Source of the DNA: a bacterium
GTDB lineage: Bacteria > SM23-31
Assembly (NCBI GenBank): GCA_028278455.1
Contig: JANQEH010000252.1
Coordinates: 1-34,702 of the forward strand
Direction of reading: 5' to 3'
DNA length: 34,702 nt
The stretch's first letter is position 1, and the number at the start of each line of letters is the position of its first letter. The position numbers were made by a program, and so were the translations under genes. The notes beneath the pieces were generated by a model. That model was not told the origin of the DNA. It made no database searches and saw only the letters and a list, made by a program, of their open reading frames with translations. Shown in pieces: positions 25,899 through 33,607 of the stretch.

Positions 25899-27395
25899 AT
25901 GAAAAATATACTGATAAATATAGTAATATTTTTTGCGGCAACCACTCTGATATTCTCGGAATCTTTTAGTCAGCAAGCTGATGTTTTGAGATTCTCGTTC
26001 GAAGAGGCAATGCAAATAGCTTTCCAGAGAAGCAGATCCCTATTAAATATCCGCGATGATTTCAGAGAGGAATATCTCCAGGTGAAAGCTGAAAGAGCAT
26101 CTTTAAGGTCTTACTCCAACATTAGTGCAGATTTACCGAGTTTCAGCAAATCGATTACCCGATACTTCGATTCTTCGACAGAAAGCTGGATTAATGTAGC
26201 AGATCGAAAAACAAATATGGAGATCGAATGGGAAATCGGACAACCGATAATCACCAATGGAAATTTCTCCCTGAAAAGCAATATGAATACTCTTGCCCAG
26301 AAGGACGAAGACCGGTTATTCAAGAGCAAATTATATATAGAATTCGAGCAGCCGCTGTTTACCAGGAATCATCTCAAAAAATCTATATGGCGGGAAGAAC
26401 TGAACTTTGAAGTTACAGAACTTGAAAGCATTAGTGATCTGTTGAGGCAGTACGGAAGGTTTAACCGATTGTATTACGATCTATTTTCTAAAAAGAAAGA
26501 ACTTGAGATCGATTCTATGGTAGTCATGATCAGCAGATCTGCTCTAAACGATGCTCAAAGGCAGTTAGAATTCGGAAGTATAGATTCGACAGAAATACTG
26601 AGACTTGAGGTAGATTTACTGCTGAATAGTAACAAATTTCTCAGAACCCAGGATGAGATATTTCAGAGAGAGATGGAATTCAAACATAATTTCGGAATCG
26701 ACCTGGACCAGAAGATCGACCTGACTGCTGACCTGAAGATCGAACCTATACCGATAGATATGGACAGGGCTCTGGAGATTGGCCTGGCAAACAGTCCGTC
26801 TCTCAGAGAACTGGAGATCTCCATTGAATTTCACAGGGATGGGATTGAATTTGTAGATTCCTGGTCTGAGTTCCGCGGAAATTTGATAGCAGCATACGGC
26901 GTTGAGAGAGACGATACTAAGTTCAGGAATATTTTCAGAGAATTTAATAAAACCCAGAGCCTGAATCTTGAATTTTCATTCCCCCTCTGGGATAACAAGA
27001 GAAATTCGTATTTCGTAGAATCGGCAAAGATGCATTATCTAAATGCCGTAAACAGGCTTGAAAACACCAAAGTTGAAAGAGCGAATGGTATCAAATCTGC
27101 ATTGAGGGATGTGATTTCCTCACAGAATCAGGTGATAACCCTTGAGGAGAATACAAATCGGGCGAGATTAATTTATGAACAGTCACTCGAGAAATTCCTT
27201 AACAGTGATATCAACTCACAGGAACTTTCGCGCGTGCTCGATGAATTCAGGAAAGTCCAGAATCTGTATCTTGAAGCATTTGTAGATTATAAAAGATCGA
27301 TCATTACACTTCAATCAAGAACTTATTGGGATTTTGAAAAGGATATAAGTGTAATTGAAATCTTTGGAGGTTTTCTGAAAATGCTCGATAAATAG
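25899..27395 (+). CDS. TolC-family outer-membrane efflux protein, copy 3
   Basis: Third tandem paralogue, 498 residues, three bases after copy 2. Signal peptide about 1-25 (ESFSQQ). Shared landmarks: FSFEEAMQIAFQRSRSLLNI, IGQPIITNGNFSLKSN, EFEQPLFTRNHLKKS, GSIDSTEILRLEVDL, FSFPLWDNKRNSYFVESA and VDYKRSIITLQSRTYWDFEK. The W-D-W-G-R motif of copy 1 and D-W-G-R of copy 2 reads W-D-N-K-R here. No clear intrinsic terminator follows; the next gene has its own candidate promoter in the 98-base gap. Confidence 0.86.
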   Translation: MKNILINIVIFFAATTLIFSESFSQQADVLRFSFEEAMQIAFQRSRSLLNIRDDFREEYLQVKAERASLRSYSNISADLPSFSKSITRYFDSSTESWINVADRKTNMEIEWEIGQPIITNGNFSLKSNMNTLAQKDEDRLFKSKLYIEFEQPLFTRNHLKKSIWREELNFEVTELESISDLLRQYGRFNRLYYDLFSKKKELEIDSMVVMISRSALNDAQRQLEFGSIDSTEILRLEVDLLLNSNKFLRTQDEIFQREMEFKHNFGIDLDQKIDLTADLKIEPIPIDMDRALEIGLANSPSLRELEISIEFHRDGIEFVDSWSEFRGNLIAAYGVERDDTKFRNIFREFNKTQSLNLEFSFPLWDNKRNSYFVESAKMHYLNAVNRLENTKVERANGIKSALRDVISSQNQVITLEENTNRARLIYEQSLEKFLNSDINSQELSRVLDEFRKVQNLYLEAFVDYKRSIITLQSRTYWDFEKDISVIEIFGGFLKMLDK

Positions 27396-27419
27396 AAACA
27401 CCCTTCGAACATAAACTTC

Positions 27420-27448
27420 TTGATTTCACCTCAACAATATCTTACATT
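27420..27448 (+). promoter_or_regulatory. Candidate sigma70-type promoter of the PAS-DHp-receiver gene
   Basis: TTGATT (27420-27425) and TACATT (27443-27448) are 17 bases apart; the start would be near 27455 with a leader of about 39 bases. Each box differs from consensus by one or two bases. Confidence 0.45.
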
Positions 27449-27493
27449 GCTATTTCAATTCTATCTATTTCCATAAATACAGCATTTCTGTAA

Positions 27494-28546
27494 ATGAGTC
27501 AGGTTAACAGCCGAAAAGAGGATCCTGTCAGGATCAATTTAACTGTTAATGAACACCTGATCTGCAGATCCATTAATCATGCAGGAGCTGAATTAATAGG
27601 CAGATCGGTATCAGATTGTCTTAACATGCCCCTAACCGGTTTATTCCCCGGTAAGGATAACAGGAAAATAATATCATCAATTGAATCTCTTTTCATTACC
27701 GGAATAGACTCCTATCAGCATATAAAATTTCAAGTCGGTAAAGAATTGAAAAAGTATGAAATAATTATTTCTCCGGTCAGGGATTTATTTGACGAAATTG
27801 TACTGGCAAGAATAACAGCGTCGGAAGTCCTGGATCTCGAAAAGATTTATATGAAAGCATCCGAAGCTGAGGTATTGAGAAAAATGTCCGCAGCATTAGC
27901 GGCAGTTGCTCATGAAGTGAATAATCCACTTTCGGTAGTAATGGGATATGCAGAAATACTACTACTTGACCGTTCGATTAATCCTGATATTACTGATAAA
28001 GTTAAAGCGATCCGATCTCATGCCGAAAGAATCAAGGAACTGATCATTCAAATGACGGATATTTCTCAGGTAAAAACCAAGAATTATATACTTGGTTCTG
28101 AGATACTTGACATCCGGAAAAGCAGTGATCCTGATGCTGTGAAAAAGAAATCCATCCTGGTATTGGACACAATTGAAAATGAAGGGCTCAATTTTGCGTC
28201 CGTCCTCATGAGTGACGGGTATCATGCAAATTTTATAAAGGAAACCGATTTAATTAATGACCTTGTCAGCAAATACAGTTTTCCTGTAATTATATTGGAT
28301 ATTGAGTTTTTTAGAGGTAACCTGATTCGGAAAATGCGAGATATCCATGATCTATATATCAAGGAAAAAGTCTTAGTACCGGAAACAATTCTGATATATG
28401 ATAATGATATTCATGAGGATGCGAAAAGTATAAAGGAAACGGATATAAATAAGACTTTGAAGAGACCCGTTCAAGACCGTAAATTGATTGAGGCTGTAAG
28501 GGCAGCTGAAATGCGATACTGCAACAAGGCTGTACGCACAACGTAA
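27494..28546 (+). CDS. PAS - histidine-kinase phosphoacceptor (DHp) - receiver-like protein without ATPase domain
   Basis: Soluble signalling protein of 350 residues. A PAS-like domain covers about 10-110. A HisKA dimerisation and phosphoacceptor helix pair follows, with the H-box AAVAHEVNNPLSVVMGYAEIL (phosphoacceptor His140) and a second helix to about 195. The N, G1, F and G2 boxes of the ATPase domain are absent; instead a receiver-like domain (about 218-345) begins SILVLDTIEN, with Asp269 in VIILDIEFF at the phosphoacceptor place and LKRP (322-325) where Lys-Pro is conserved. The first acidic pair is reduced to one Asp (225). The protein could not phosphorylate itself; it might be a phosphotransfer hub or a decoy. 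No partner kinase is adjacent. Confidence 0.75.
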   Translation: MSQVNSRKEDPVRINLTVNEHLICRSINHAGAELIGRSVSDCLNMPLTGLFPGKDNRKIISSIESLFITGIDSYQHIKFQVGKELKKYEIIISPVRDLFDEIVLARITASEVLDLEKIYMKASEAEVLRKMSAALAAVAHEVNNPLSVVMGYAEILLLDRSINPDITDKVKAIRSHAERIKELIIQMTDISQVKTKNYILGSEILDIRKSSDPDAVKKKSILVLDTIENEGLNFASVLMSDGYHANFIKETDLINDLVSKYSFPVIILDIEFFRGNLIRKMRDIHDLYIKEKVLVPETILIYDNDIHEDAKSIKETDINKTLKRPVQDRKLIEAVRAAEMRYCNKAVRTT

Positions 28547-28581
28547 TTATAATATGTCAAAATAATTATTAGTTTATCTTA

Positions 28582-28611
28582 TTGACATTCTTTAGAAGAA
28601 ATGAGTATATT
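28582..28611 (+). promoter_or_regulatory. Sigma70-type promoter of the small secreted protein gene
   Basis: TTGACA (28582-28587) and TATATT (28606-28611) are 18 bases apart. An upstream in-frame ATG (28601) lies inside this promoter, so the true start should be the later ATG at 28649, which has AGGAGG. Confidence 0.6.
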
Positions 28612-28648
28612 TCTCACTAAATATCAAATCATTATTCAGGAGGCCGTT

Positions 28649-29047
28649 ATGAGAAGAAAAATGTGTGTTTTTCCAATACTTATTATTTTTACTGTCGTTA
28701 TGCTATCAGGATCATCTGATGCTTTATCACAAGAAAAAAAGTATGAATCCATATTGGGTATTTGGGATATCGAGGCTGATGTCGATATGGAAGTTATGAA
28801 TTTCGTTGTTACATTTACAATGGAAGGAGACTCTATAAAAGGAACTTTTGAGTCCGACATGTTCGGTGAAGCGGACCTTACTGCAATAAAGCTTGATGGA
28901 AATACACTGACATTTGATATGGTGCTTGCTGACGGGATGGCTGTTTCGACCGAATGCACTGTAGGTAAGGATGAAGTAGAAGGTACTTTTTATGCAGATG
29001 CTGGTACAGCAGAATTCACCGGGACTCGTCGAAAAGGCGGATATTAA
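28649..29047 (+). CDS. Small secreted lipocalin-like protein of unknown function
   Basis: I take ATG 28649 because AGGAGG sits five bases before it and the earlier ATG (28601) falls in the promoter. The 132-residue product has a signal peptide (about 1-29, SSDALSQ), then about 100 residues of short beta strands with acidic turns: GIWDIEADVDM, FVVTFTMEGDSIKGTFESDM, GEADLTAIKLDGNTLTFDM, VEGTFYADAGTAEFTGTRR. This G-x-W start and strand pattern resembles the small lipocalin-like or FABP-like beta-barrel domains found alone or at the end of hydrolases in FCB bacteria. No catalytic residues are apparent. It is monocistronic and ends at a strong terminator. Confidence 0.7.
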   Translation: MRRKMCVFPILIIFTVVMLSGSSDALSQEKKYESILGIWDIEADVDMEVMNFVVTFTMEGDSIKGTFESDMFGEADLTAIKLDGNTLTFDMVLADGMAVSTECTVGKDEVEGTFYADAGTAEFTGTRRKGGY

Positions 29048-29097
29048 TAACTATATTCGGTATTCAGATCTAAGTCTCTTAGAGTATTTTGTTAGAA

Positions 29098-29133
29098 AAT
29101 AATACCCGTATTACAGATACGGGTATTATTTTT
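29098..29133 (+). terminator. Strong intrinsic terminator
   Basis: A perfect 14-bp inverted repeat AATAATACCCGTAT / ATACGGGTATTATT with a five-base loop TACAG is followed by TTT, making a run of five T. It lies about 50 bases after the small secreted protein gene. Confidence 0.88.
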
Positions 29134-29188
29134 GATTGAACATCAGCAGTAATTTCCGTAAATTTTGAAAATCTGTCTTCGGTACTTT

Positions 29189-29593
29189 ATGAAAGAGATA
29201 AACAACAAAGATACTCAACGACTGGATAAGTGGCTTAAGATCGCAAGGTTATACAAGACACGTTCTCTGGCTGCTGATGCATGTGACGGTAGGCTCGTAA
29301 AAGTCAATGACAGAACTGCAAAATCCTCAAAATATATAAAGGCCGGCGACAGAATAATAATACGTAAAAGTGGCATATACAGATCGTTTAAAATACTGGA
29401 CATATCCCATCGAAGTATCAGTGCTAAACTTGCGAGAGAATTATATGAGGAGACTACCGAGGATAAACTTACTCCGGAACAGAAGGAACTTGTAGAGCTT
29501 CAGAGAAAAAGCATGCCCCGTCAAAAATCTAAATATCCGGGAAGGCCTACAAAAAAAGACCGTCGCCAGATCTCTAAACTTAAGGGATTTTAA
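29189..29593 (+). CDS. S4-domain RNA-binding protein, Hsp15-like
   Basis: RNA-binding protein of 134 residues from ATG 29189; an in-frame TTG at 29165 would add eight residues but has no better ribosome site. The S4 fold is clear: QRLDKWLKIARLYKTRSLA, then ACDGRLVKVNDRTAKSS, and the loop KYIKAGDRIIIR. A basic C-terminal tail (about 100-134) with PRQKSKYPGRPTKKDRRQ follows, as in Hsp15 (HslR), which binds stalled 50S subunits carrying nascent chains. Function as a ribosome-recycling or heat-shock factor is a family-level inference. It converges on the CDGSH gene with only four bases between the stops. Confidence 0.88.
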   Translation: MKEINNKDTQRLDKWLKIARLYKTRSLAADACDGRLVKVNDRTAKSSKYIKAGDRIIIRKSGIYRSFKILDISHRSISAKLARELYEETTEDKLTPEQKELVELQRKSMPRQKSKYPGRPTKKDRRQISKLKGF

Positions 29594-29608
29594 GTATTTA
29601 AATCCTTT
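29582..29608. terminator. Possible bidirectional hairpin over two convergent stop codons
   Basis: AAGGGATTT (29582-29590) pairs with AAATCCTTT (29600-29608) with one G-U pair and a nine-base loop. The stem and loop cover the stop codons of both the S4 gene (+) and the CDGSH gene (-). T-tracts are short, so termination is uncertain. Confidence 0.4.
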
Positions 29609-29834
29609 TATGTGCACCATCGCAATATGGTTTATTGGCAGTGCGTTTGCACGTACAAAGGGCATATTGCTTTTCATCTGTAATCTCAAACTTTACCGGC
29701 TGGAAGTCTGTACCTTTATGCGATCCGTCACAGAAAGGCTGATTCCTGGACTCACCACAGGAACACCAGAAATACGTATCTGATTTTAAAACCATTACTA
29801 CCGGTTTGTCACCTGCTTGTTTTGGCTCGGTCAT
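29598..29834 (-). CDS. CDGSH iron-sulfur domain protein with two CDGSH motifs
   Basis: Small soluble protein of 78 residues with two copies of the C-x-C-x6-C-D-G-x-H cluster motif: CSCGESRNQPFCDGSH (about 24-39) and CTCKRTANKPYCDGAH (about 60-75). Each should bind one [2Fe-2S] cluster with three Cys and one His, as in mitoNEET-type and bacterial double-CDGSH proteins. The role is redox sensing or iron-sulfur transfer. AGGAGT five bases before ATG 29834 supports the start. It follows the TetR gene by 12 bases and is probably controlled by it. Confidence 0.93.
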   Translation of the reverse strand: MTEPKQAGDKPVVMVLKSDTYFWCSCGESRNQPFCDGSHKGTDFQPVKFEITDEKQYALCTCKRTANKPYCDGAHKRI

Positions 29835-29846
29835 ATTACACTCCTT

Positions 29847-30422
29847 TTATTTCATCAAACCATCGACAAAAATTTCAACCATCAATTCATCAGTCCTCTT
29901 AGAATTCTTCATATACATTCGCTCCTGAAGGAAGATGAATATCAGGTTCCGGAATGAATCTGCGATCAGAGCGGGAGCTTCATTCCTTATTCTGCCTTTC
30001 CCCTGACAATCTTTTATAAACTTCTCCAATAATGTTGTCTGACTTGAAATAGGTTCATTTTCATCGGTTAAACATATTTCAATAGGAAAATCTCTGAACT
30101 TATAGATCATTTCAAGGAATCTGCTCCTACTGACAAATTTGAACATCTCTATCAGCGCTGTCGAGATATCTTTCTCCTTTCCGGTATCAACCTCTGAAAA
30201 AAGTTGGTGAACTTTATTATAACTGTAACTCTTTTCCTTCTCGAATATCACCTTGAAAATATTTCGCTTTGATTTGAGTTGTTTTAATATATCTTTTTTG
30301 GTGAAGCCGGCTATCCCTGCAATATCTGTAATTGTTGACTTTCTGTATCCCCTGTTCAGAAATTCACTATAGGCTGTTTTAATAATTGTATTCTCGAAAG
30401 ATCTAATTTCTTTTTCCGGCAT
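29847..30422 (-). CDS. TetR/AcrR-family transcriptional regulator
   Basis: DNA-binding repressor of 191 residues, normal for TetR. The N-terminal HTH is FLNRGYRKSTITDIAGIAGFTKKDILKQL split over about residues 18-46, followed by RNIFKVIFEKE. The C-terminal two thirds are helical and ligand-binding; the inducer is unknown. GGGGAG precedes ATG 30422. It has its own promoter with a palindromic spacer and is followed in the same transcript by the CDGSH protein, suggesting control by iron, redox or a small molecule handled by that protein. Confidence 0.9.
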   Translation of the reverse strand: MPEKEIRSFENTIIKTAYSEFLNRGYRKSTITDIAGIAGFTKKDILKQLKSKRNIFKVIFEKEKSYSYNKVHQLFSEVDTGKEKDISTALIEMFKFVSRSRFLEMIYKFRDFPIEICLTDENEPISSQTTLLEKFIKDCQGKGRIRNEAPALIADSFRNLIFIFLQERMYMKNSKRTDELMVEIFVDGLMK

Positions 30423-30455
30423 GATCTCCCCTGTTAATATTTAAAGACGATAATA

Positions 30456-30484
30456 AGAATAAAGAATTCGAATATTATTGTCAA
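30456..30484 (-). promoter_or_regulatory. Sigma70-type promoter of the TetR-CDGSH operon with palindromic spacer
   Basis: On the - strand TTGACA (30484-30479) and TATTCT (30461-30456) are 17 bases apart. The spacer holds the palindrome ATTCGAAT (30466-30473), a candidate TetR operator. The leader is about 27 bases. Confidence 0.6.
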
Positions 30485-30553
30485 CTATTTTTTAATGAGA
30501 AAAGAACTAATTCAAAATGAGTTTGAAATCGTATTTTCAAGGTTAAAAAAAAC

Positions 30554-30582
30554 TTGACATTCTACATATATTTAGCTACAAT
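30554..30582 (+). promoter_or_regulatory. Sigma70-type promoter of ssb
   Basis: A consensus TTGACA (30554-30559) and TACAAT (30577-30582) are 17 bases apart. The start would be near 30589, giving a leader of about 38 bases before the GGGAG ribosome site of ssb. Confidence 0.75.
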
Positions 30583-30626
30583 TTATTTAAAAATAGTATA
30601 AATTCAACACAACTTATGGGAGTAGC

Positions 30627-31055
30627 ATGGGCAGCGTTAATAAAGTGATCTTAATTGGAAATCTTGGTCAGGATCCTGAACTGAAATACATGCCTAATGG
30701 CGATGCAGTCTGCAACTTCACTCTGGCGACAACAGATTCCTGGAAAAATCGTGACGGTGAGCAGCAGGACAGAACCGAATGGCACAGAATAGTCGCATAC
30801 AGAAGACTTGCCGAAATCTGTGGTGAATATCTCAAGAAAGGTAAACAAGTTTTTATTGAGGGTAGAATACGTACGCGTTCCTGGGATGATAAAGAGGGAA
30901 TAAAAAGATATACAACTGAAATCCTTGCCGATCAAATGACTATGCTCGGCAGAAAAGATGATGAACTTAACGGAGGAGGTTATTCCCCGCCTGCCAGTGG
31001 AGGTCAACAGCAGAAACCCTCAAAGCCTGATGATGAAGATGACCTGCCGTTCTAA
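30627..31055 (+). CDS. ssb: Single-stranded DNA-binding protein
   Basis: Binds single-stranded DNA in replication, recombination and repair. The 142 residues comprise an OB-fold (about 1-108: [55 protein letters not shown]), a short Gly/Pro/Gln-rich linker (about 114-132), and the acidic tip DDEDDLPF that recruits partner proteins. Length is slightly short of E. coli SSB (178), mostly through the linker. The ribosome site is GGGAG four bases before ATG 30627. Its terminator hairpin lies 43 bases after the stop, inside the next reading frame. It is not next to rpsF or rpsR here. Confidence 0.96.
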   Translation: MGSVNKVILIGNLGQDPELKYMPNGDAVCNFTLATTDSWKNRDGEQQDRTEWHRIVAYRRLAEICGEYLKKGKQVFIEGRIRTRSWDDKEGIKRYTTEILADQMTMLGRKDDELNGGGYSPPASGGQQQKPSKPDDEDDLPF

Positions 31056-31067
31056 TCAATCAATTAA

Positions 31068-32099
31068 ATGAGAATGAGAATAGATAATTCACTATATAAA
31101 AACCGGATACATATCCGGTTTTTTTTAATTTACATATTGATCCTACCTATAATTTATTGTTCTGATAACCCAGAACCAAAGGACGATTCACGTCTCAGGA
31201 TCGGGATCGTATTCGGTGAAGGCGGGAAGGATGACATGAGTTTTAACGCGAACGCCTGGCAGGGCGCGATGCGCGCTAAAAATGACTTCGATATAGAAGT
31301 AAAGGATGTCGAGACTGGCAATCCGTCTATGATCGAACCCACAGTCAGGACATTTGCCGAACAGGATTATGACCTGATAGTAGGTGTAGGATTCGCGATC
31401 AGGTCTGCAATTGAGAAAGCAGCGCCTGATTTTCCTGAAAATAATTTTGTCATCGTAGATACCCAGATTGACCTGCCGAACGTAGCCTCACTAATATTTC
31501 AGGAAAACGAATCGTCTTTCCTTGTCGGGATAATCGCAGGAATGATTACTAAAACCGGTGTTGTTGGATTCGTTGGTGGTATGAATATGCCCATAATTGA
31601 GAGAGCATTCAGGGCATATAGTGCCGGAGTTAAATTTGCTTCTCCGGATGTTGAGGTGCTTGAACATTATGCCGGAGTAACAATCAATGCATTCAGTGAT
31701 CCTGCCAAAGGTAAGGAACTAACCCTTGACCAGATATCACGAGGCGCAGATATCATATACCAGGCTGCAGGAGCAACGGGGATGGGTGTATTTGACGCGG
31801 TAGTTGAGCAGAACAAACTCGCTATTGGATCCGACAGTAACCAGAATGGTATTCGTCCGGGTTACATTCTTACCAGTATGCTTAAAAAACTTGATGTTGC
31901 CCTTTACGAGATAATCCGCCGGACACTGCTGGATAAATTTGAACCGGGTATTTATATATTCGATCTATCCAACGACGGAGTGGGTTATGCTATCGATGAC
32001 AATAACCGGGATTTGATACCTCAATCTGTGATTGATAAAGTGGAAGAAGCGAAGCTGGCAATTATCTCAGGTACAATCCAGGTGCCTGATCATAAATGA
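31068..32099 (+). CDS. BMP-family ABC transporter substrate-binding lipoprotein
   Basis: Periplasmic-face binding lipoprotein of 343 residues of the BMP/PnrA-like group, which binds purine nucleosides. A hydrophobic segment ends in the lipobox PIIYC (Cys31). The body has LRIGIVFGEGGKDDMSFNANAW, DYDLIVGVGFAIRSA, VGFVGGMNMPIIERAFRAY, GADIIYQAAGATGMGVFDA and KLAIGSDSNQNG, matching the family. The 5' end is unusual: the ATG at 31068 has no clear ribosome site, and residues 11-20 are encoded by an intrinsic terminator hairpin. No better in-frame start exists after the hairpin, because the signal sequence would be lost. The stop overlaps the ATPase start (ATGA), so the genes form an operon. Confidence 0.9.
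   Translation: MRMRIDNSLYKNRIHIRFFLIYILILPIIYCSDNPEPKDDSRLRIGIVFGEGGKDDMSFNANAWQGAMRAKNDFDIEVKDVETGNPSMIEPTVRTFAEQDYDLIVGVGFAIRSAIEKAAPDFPENNFVIVDTQIDLPNVASLIFQENESSFLVGIIAGMITKTGVVGFVGGMNMPIIERAFRAYSAGVKFASPDVEVLEHYAGVTINAFSDPAKGKELTLDQISRGADIIYQAAGATGMGVFDAVVEQNKLAIGSDSNQNGIRPGYILTSMLKKLDVALYEIIRRTLLDKFEPGIYIFDLSNDGVGYAIDDNNRDLIPQSVIDKVEEAKLAIISGTIQVPDHK
31098..31126 (+). terminator. ssb terminator embedded in the start of the lipoprotein gene
   Basis: The stem AAAAACCGGAT / ATCCGGTTTTT (11 bp, loop ACAT) is followed by three more T, so eight T in a row. It is 43 bases after the ssb stop and codes for part of the lipoprotein signal sequence. A translating ribosome would melt it. Confidence 0.85.
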
Positions 32100-33607
32100 T
32101 CCCCATCATTGAACTTCAGAATATTTCCAGAAGATACGGAAATATCCAGGCTGTCAGAAAGGCAGATTTCACCCTATTTAAAAGTGAGATCCACAGTATT
32201 GTGGGAGGTAACGGTGCAGGTAAAAGCACCCTTATGAAAATCCTGTATGGTATTGTTGCGCCGGATTCCGGCAGAATACTTTTCGAAGGCAGGGAAGTAG
32301 ATATCTCTCACCCCAAAGATGCTATTAAAAATAATATTGGAATGGTCCCGCAGGAAATACTCCTGGTCGAAACCCGAAGCATTGTCCAAAACATAATACT
32401 TGGTTCTGAACCGTGCAAACAAGGAATGATAGACAATGAAAAAGCTGTTTCCTATATCAGGCAGATAGTAAGCGAACATGACATAAATATTGACCTCACA
32501 ATTCCACTGAATAGAATGACAGTTGGTGAAAAACAAAAGGTCTTGATTATCAGAGCGCTTTATAACAGGTCCAGAATCCTCATTCTCGATGAACCTACAG
32601 CTTCATTGACACCAAAAGAGGTAGAAGATCTTTTCCGGATTCTCAGATCGCTTAAAAACAATGGGACTTCCATAATTTTCATATCTCATAAGATACCGGA
32701 GGTACTGGCTATTTCAGACAGAATCACAATAATGAGCAACGGCAGTATCGAGGGAACGGTAAATAGTGACAAATGCAGTTACGATGAATTGATGGAATTG
32801 ATATGCGGGACTAAGCTGGAAGAAATCAGGAAGGACCGGACTCTTGAAAAGATCCGTGAAAAGCCGGTATTCGAGATAAGAAATATCGAAAGCCGTCATG
32901 GATTGATACCACTTTCAGAATTATCCATCAAGGTTTTTTCCGGGGAGATATTAGGATTAATAGGAGTTGACGGAAATGGTCAAAAAGAGCTCGAAGAAAT
33001 AATTTCAGGCCAGGTTAAGAAATTCGGAGGTCAGATCTTCCTGAAAGGGGAATCGATAACAGATAATCTGAAAGCCGGTTCATTAATAAATGAGATCGGA
33101 TACATCCCGTCGGAAAGAGAGAAGAACGGACTGATAAGTGGATTCTCGATTGAAGAAAACGTTATTCTCGGTAAAAACAACTCACCTGCTTTTTGTAACC
33201 GTGGTCTTCTGAATCTTGCCAGCATAACTGAGTTTGCCGAAAGCGTAATAATGAAGTATGATATCAAACCCAGTGATCCCAAATTCAATGCCGGACTGTT
33301 ATCAGGGGGGAATCAGCAAAAGATTGTTCTGGGAAGAGAACAATCGGAATCTCCAGAAATACTTATCGCATGCAATCCGACACGCGGGATAGATATATCG
33401 ACTACAAATTTTCTTTTCAGGGAATTACGTGGTTTATCAGAGAGAGGTGCAGGGATTCTCTTAATGCTGAATGATATAGAAGATGCCGTTAAGATATGTG
33501 ACAGGATATCAGTATTGTATAATGGAAGGATAATCAAGGAATTCATACCTGAAAAAACAGACATACTTGAAATAGGTTATTATATGACCGGTGGAATAGA
33601 TGAATGA
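32096..33607 (+). CDS. ABC importer ATP-binding protein with two nucleotide-binding domains (nucleoside type)
   Basis: Cytoplasmic ATPase of 503 residues built as two fused ATP-binding domains, like YufO/NupO and RbsA. The first half has Walker A GGNGAGKST (about 38-46), signature MTVGEKQKVLIIRAL, Walker B ILILDEPTASLT and ISHK. The second half has a degenerate Walker A (VDGNGQKELEEI), signature LLSGGNQQKIVLGRE and Walker B-like ILIACNPTRGIDIS, as usual in this family. Overlaps of 4 bases with the lipoprotein gene and 8 with the permease gene show tight coupling. It powers the BMP-type importer. Confidence 0.93.
   Translation: MIPIIELQNISRRYGNIQAVRKADFTLFKSEIHSIVGGNGAGKSTLMKILYGIVAPDSGRILFEGREVDISHPKDAIKNNIGMVPQEILLVETRSIVQNIILGSEPCKQGMIDNEKAVSYIRQIVSEHDINIDLTIPLNRMTVGEKQKVLIIRALYNRSRILILDEPTASLTPKEVEDLFRILRSLKNNGTSIIFISHKIPEVLAISDRITIMSNGSIEGTVNSDKCSYDELMELICGTKLEEIRKDRTLEKIREKPVFEIRNIESRHGLIPLSELSIKVFSGEILGLIGVDGNGQKELEEIISGQVKKFGGQIFLKGESITDNLKAGSLINEIGYIPSEREKNGLISGFSIEENVILGKNNSPAFCNRGLLNLASITEFAESVIMKYDIKPSDPKFNAGLLSGGNQQKIVLGREQSESPEILIACNPTRGIDISTTNFLFRELRGLSERGAGILLMLNDIEDAVKICDRISVLYNGRIIKEFIPEKTDILEIGYYMTGGIDE

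Noticed and set aside
28601-28648. Upstream ATG extension of the small secreted protein
   Set aside because: It overlaps the TTGACA/TATATT promoter and lacks a ribosome site, whereas ATG 28649 has AGGAGG and gives a normal signal peptide.
29165-29188. TTG start for the S4-domain protein
   Set aside because: No ribosome site supports it and the added eight residues are not part of the S4 fold; ATG 29189 is preferred.
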